This document shows, piece after piece, positions 34,326-35,980 of a DNA stretch of 35,980 bases. Both the position numbers and the translations under genes were made by a program. This DNA is from Clostridiales bacterium (GTDB taxonomy: Bacteria; Bacillota; Clostridia; Peptostreptococcales; Acidaminobacteraceae): NCBI GenBank assembly GCA_030445805.1, contig JASUTA010000003.1:1-35980 (forward strand), read 5' to 3'. Numbering within the stretch: position 1 is the stretch's first letter; every line of letters begins with the position of its first letter. The notes below the pieces were generated by a model. The model worked only from the letters and a program-made list of their open reading frames with translations, was not told the origin of the DNA and made no database searches.

Positions 34326-35750
34326 ATGAAAATGAATTTTAATTTAAATCTGGTCCAAACACAAAAGCTCATTATGACGCCGGAATTGAAGCAGGCTATT
34401 GAAATTTTGCAGTTCAATTCTCTTGAACTCAATGCGTTTATCAACGAAGAGCTTTTGAATAATCCCGTTTTGGAAAAATCCAGTCAAACGGCATCGGAGG
34501 ATGCCCCCGAAAAGTCGGAGTCGGATTCTGATGAAGAATACGAGTACGATCTCGACAAGGGTGATCGGGACAATTTTGACTGGGAAGAATTCGTCAATTC
34601 ATTTGATGATCCTAAGGGAACCGGAGCGCCCGCTTACGATCCGGATTCTGAAATGAATTACGATAATTTCATTGCCGATGAGGAGTCGCTAAAGGACTAC
34701 CTCATGATGCAATTAAAATTTTTAAAACAGGATGACGAAATCATAAGTATTTGCGAATATATCATAGAAAACATTGATGACAACGGCTATCTTCAAATGC
34801 GAAATGAAGAGGCGATGACGTTGTTTCATCGGAGCAGTGAGGACATTGAACAACTGGTGCGTCTCATTCAGACGTTTGACCCGCCCGGTGTCGGTGCACG
34901 CTCCATTCAGGAATGTTTGCTGATCCAGCTGTATCAACAGGGCTATGAAGACAGTCTGGAAGAAAGATTGGTCCTTGACCATCTGGAAGAATTGGGTGAA
35001 AAGCGATTTGCACAAATTGCAAAAACGCTTGGTGAAACGGCTGAACGCGTTCAAGCGGCGTATGATTACATAAGGACGCTCGAACCGAAACCAGGACGTT
35101 CTTTCAGTTCTCTCCGCGATGTTCGGTACATCGTTCCTGATGTCTATGTGGAAAAAATTAAGAATGAATATGTGGTCATCGTCAATGATGCGGCGGCGCC
35201 CAGACTTCAAATTAACGGGTTTTACAAGAGTATGATGAATCAAATTTCGCGCGATAGCCTGACGACGGAGTATCTTTCGCGAAACTTACAATCGGCACTT
35301 CGTATTATTAAGAGCATTGAACAAAGGCGCAATACCATCTATAGGGTGTGTAAAGCCATTGTCGAATACCAATATGAATTCTTTGAAAAGGGCTTGCTTT
35401 ATTTAAAGCCACTTAATCTCAAAGACATCGCCGATGAAATAGAAGTTCACGAATCAACCGTGAGTCGTGCCGTCAACGGAAAGTACATTCAATGCCCCAA
35501 CGGATTATTTGAGATCAAGTACTTTTTCCAAAGCGGTGTCAAAGGCAGTAGCGGAGAAGGCGTTTCTTCGGAAAGTGTCAAATCAATTATGAAAGACATG
35601 ATTGATAAGGAGGATTCGAAAAAACCGATCAGCGATCAGGCGATTGCCGATGCACTTGAAGCCAATGGCATCAACATTTCAAGGAGAACCGTGGCGAAAT
35701 ATCGAGATGAACTCAACATTCCTTCTTCTTCAAAACGCAAGCGATTTTAA
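34326..35750 (+). CDS. rpoN: RNA polymerase sigma-54 factor
   Basis: A 474-residue sigma-54. Region I (NFNLNLVQTQKLIMTPELKQAIEILQ) contacts the activator. An acidic region II (about 45-105) is rich in Asp/Glu. The core-binding domain follows, then the HTH VHESTVSRAVNGKYIQCPNG, and the RpoN box ISRRTVAKYRDELNIPSS near the end, which reads the -24 promoter element. ATG 34326 has GATGGGA upstream; an ATG at 34296 would add ten residues. Sigma-54 needs separate bEBP activators, none of which is in this window. The end is close to a possible insertion-sequence end. Confidence 0.94.
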   Translation: MKMNFNLNLVQTQKLIMTPELKQAIEILQFNSLELNAFINEELLNNPVLEKSSQTASEDAPEKSESDSDEEYEYDLDKGDRDNFDWEEFVNSFDDPKGTGAPAYDPDSEMNYDNFIADEESLKDYLMMQLKFLKQDDEIISICEYIIENIDDNGYLQMRNEEAMTLFHRSSEDIEQLVRLIQTFDPPGVGARSIQECLLIQLYQQGYEDSLEERLVLDHLEELGEKRFAQIAKTLGETAERVQAAYDYIRTLEPKPGRSFSSLRDVRYIVPDVYVEKIKNEYVVIVNDAAAPRLQINGFYKSMMNQISRDSLTTEYLSRNLQSALRIIKSIEQRRNTIYRVCKAIVEYQYEFFEKGLLYLKPLNLKDIADEIEVHESTVSRAVNGKYIQCPNGLFEIKYFFQSGVKGSSGEGVSSESVKSIMKDMIDKEDSKKPISDQAIADALEANGINISRRTVAKYRDELNIPSSSKRKRF

Positions 35751-35883
35751 AGCTTTTATTCGGTCTTATGTTTCACCATATGACTTGCTGCTAAATGTTT
35801 TAACGGTTATATGTTTTACAAAAGCATTCACGTCACATCTAAATTACATTTGAACAAAATTCAAACCAAAAACCTGATGCCTC

Positions 35884-35908
35884 TGAACTGCTTCCCGTCA
35901 AGTAGACA
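35884..35908 (+). mobile_element. Possible terminal inverted repeat of an IS3-family element
   Basis: The 25-bp segment opens TGAACTG and closes AAGTAGACA, resembling the ends of IS150-group IS3 elements, which begin TGTACTG...CCC and end near AGACA. Only one end is in the window; no transposase is visible. The 130 bp before it (35751-35883) hold no gene. The call rests on pattern memory. Confidence 0.35.
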
Positions 35909-35931
35909 ATAAAAAAAATAAAAATATATTT

Positions 35932-35962
35932 CTGCCACCAGACGAAAACTGGTGGCAGTTTT
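35932..35962 (+). terminator. Rho-independent terminator at the right edge
   Basis: CTGCCACCAG (35932-35941) pairs perfectly with CTGGTGGCAG (35949-35958) around ACGAAAA, followed by TTTTA. An A-rich tract precedes it, so it could work on both strands. It is 180 bp after rpoN and just inside the possible IS end, where it would shield a transposase from outside transcription. Confidence 0.85.
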
Positions 35963-35980
35963 ATGCTGCCAACATATACT

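Noticed and set aside
34722-35243. 173-residue minus-strand open frame inside rpoN
   Set aside because: It is antisense to the conserved sigma-54 core and has no start signals.

Overview
This 36 kb window has the gene content of a low-to-mid-GC Bacillota chromosome, most likely a motile, fermentative member of the class Clostridia. The evidence is strong AGGAGG-type ribosome binding sites, ECF vitamin transporters, a THF riboswitch, a PyrR-type leader, TTAACA-type PhoP boxes, a clostridial-type thioredoxin pair, and CheX, PilZ and sigma-54 proteins. I cannot name the genus. I found no rRNA, tRNA or CRISPR array. One end of a possible insertion sequence sits at the right edge.

Left part (1-5.9 kb): the first codons of an off-window minus-strand gene; an ECF transporter S component divergent from a MocR/PdxR-type regulator, with a tandem 12-bp operator-like repeat between them (a probable vitamin B6 salvage module); a uracil permease with a PyrR-type attenuator leader; an acyl-ACP thioesterase; and a MATE exporter.

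Centre (6.0-16.1 kb): a phosphate-sensing and uptake block. It holds the PhoB/PhoP-type response regulator and PhoR kinase, a four-repeat PhoP box, pstS-pstC-pstA-pstB-phoU, a chemoreceptor with its own near-consensus promoter, and a second phoU. A Na+/phosphate cotransporter with a fused PhoU domain lies 10 kb further on, so the window encodes three PhoU-domain proteins.

Middle right (16.2-27.8 kb): a class V cysteine desulfurase, a PilZ c-di-GMP receptor, oligoendopeptidase F, a folate ECF component behind a clear THF riboswitch, then a tight run of endonuclease III, a large FtsA-like actin-fold protein with a repetitive beta-rich C-terminal half, a DUF2225 zinc protein and a histidine phosphatase. 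CheX, TrmL and the Na/Pi cotransporter follow.

Right part (27.8-36 kb): thioredoxin reductase with an atypical CSPC thioredoxin; a BMP-lipoprotein nucleoside ABC importer operon with a structured leader; sigma-54 (rpoN); and a possible IS3-family end with an internal terminator hairpin.

The least familiar items are the FtsA-like protein with repeated VNG/GD modules, the PhoU-chemoreceptor-PhoU arrangement, the mutually exclusive hairpins behind the THF aptamer, and the unexplained leader of the nucleoside-transport operon.
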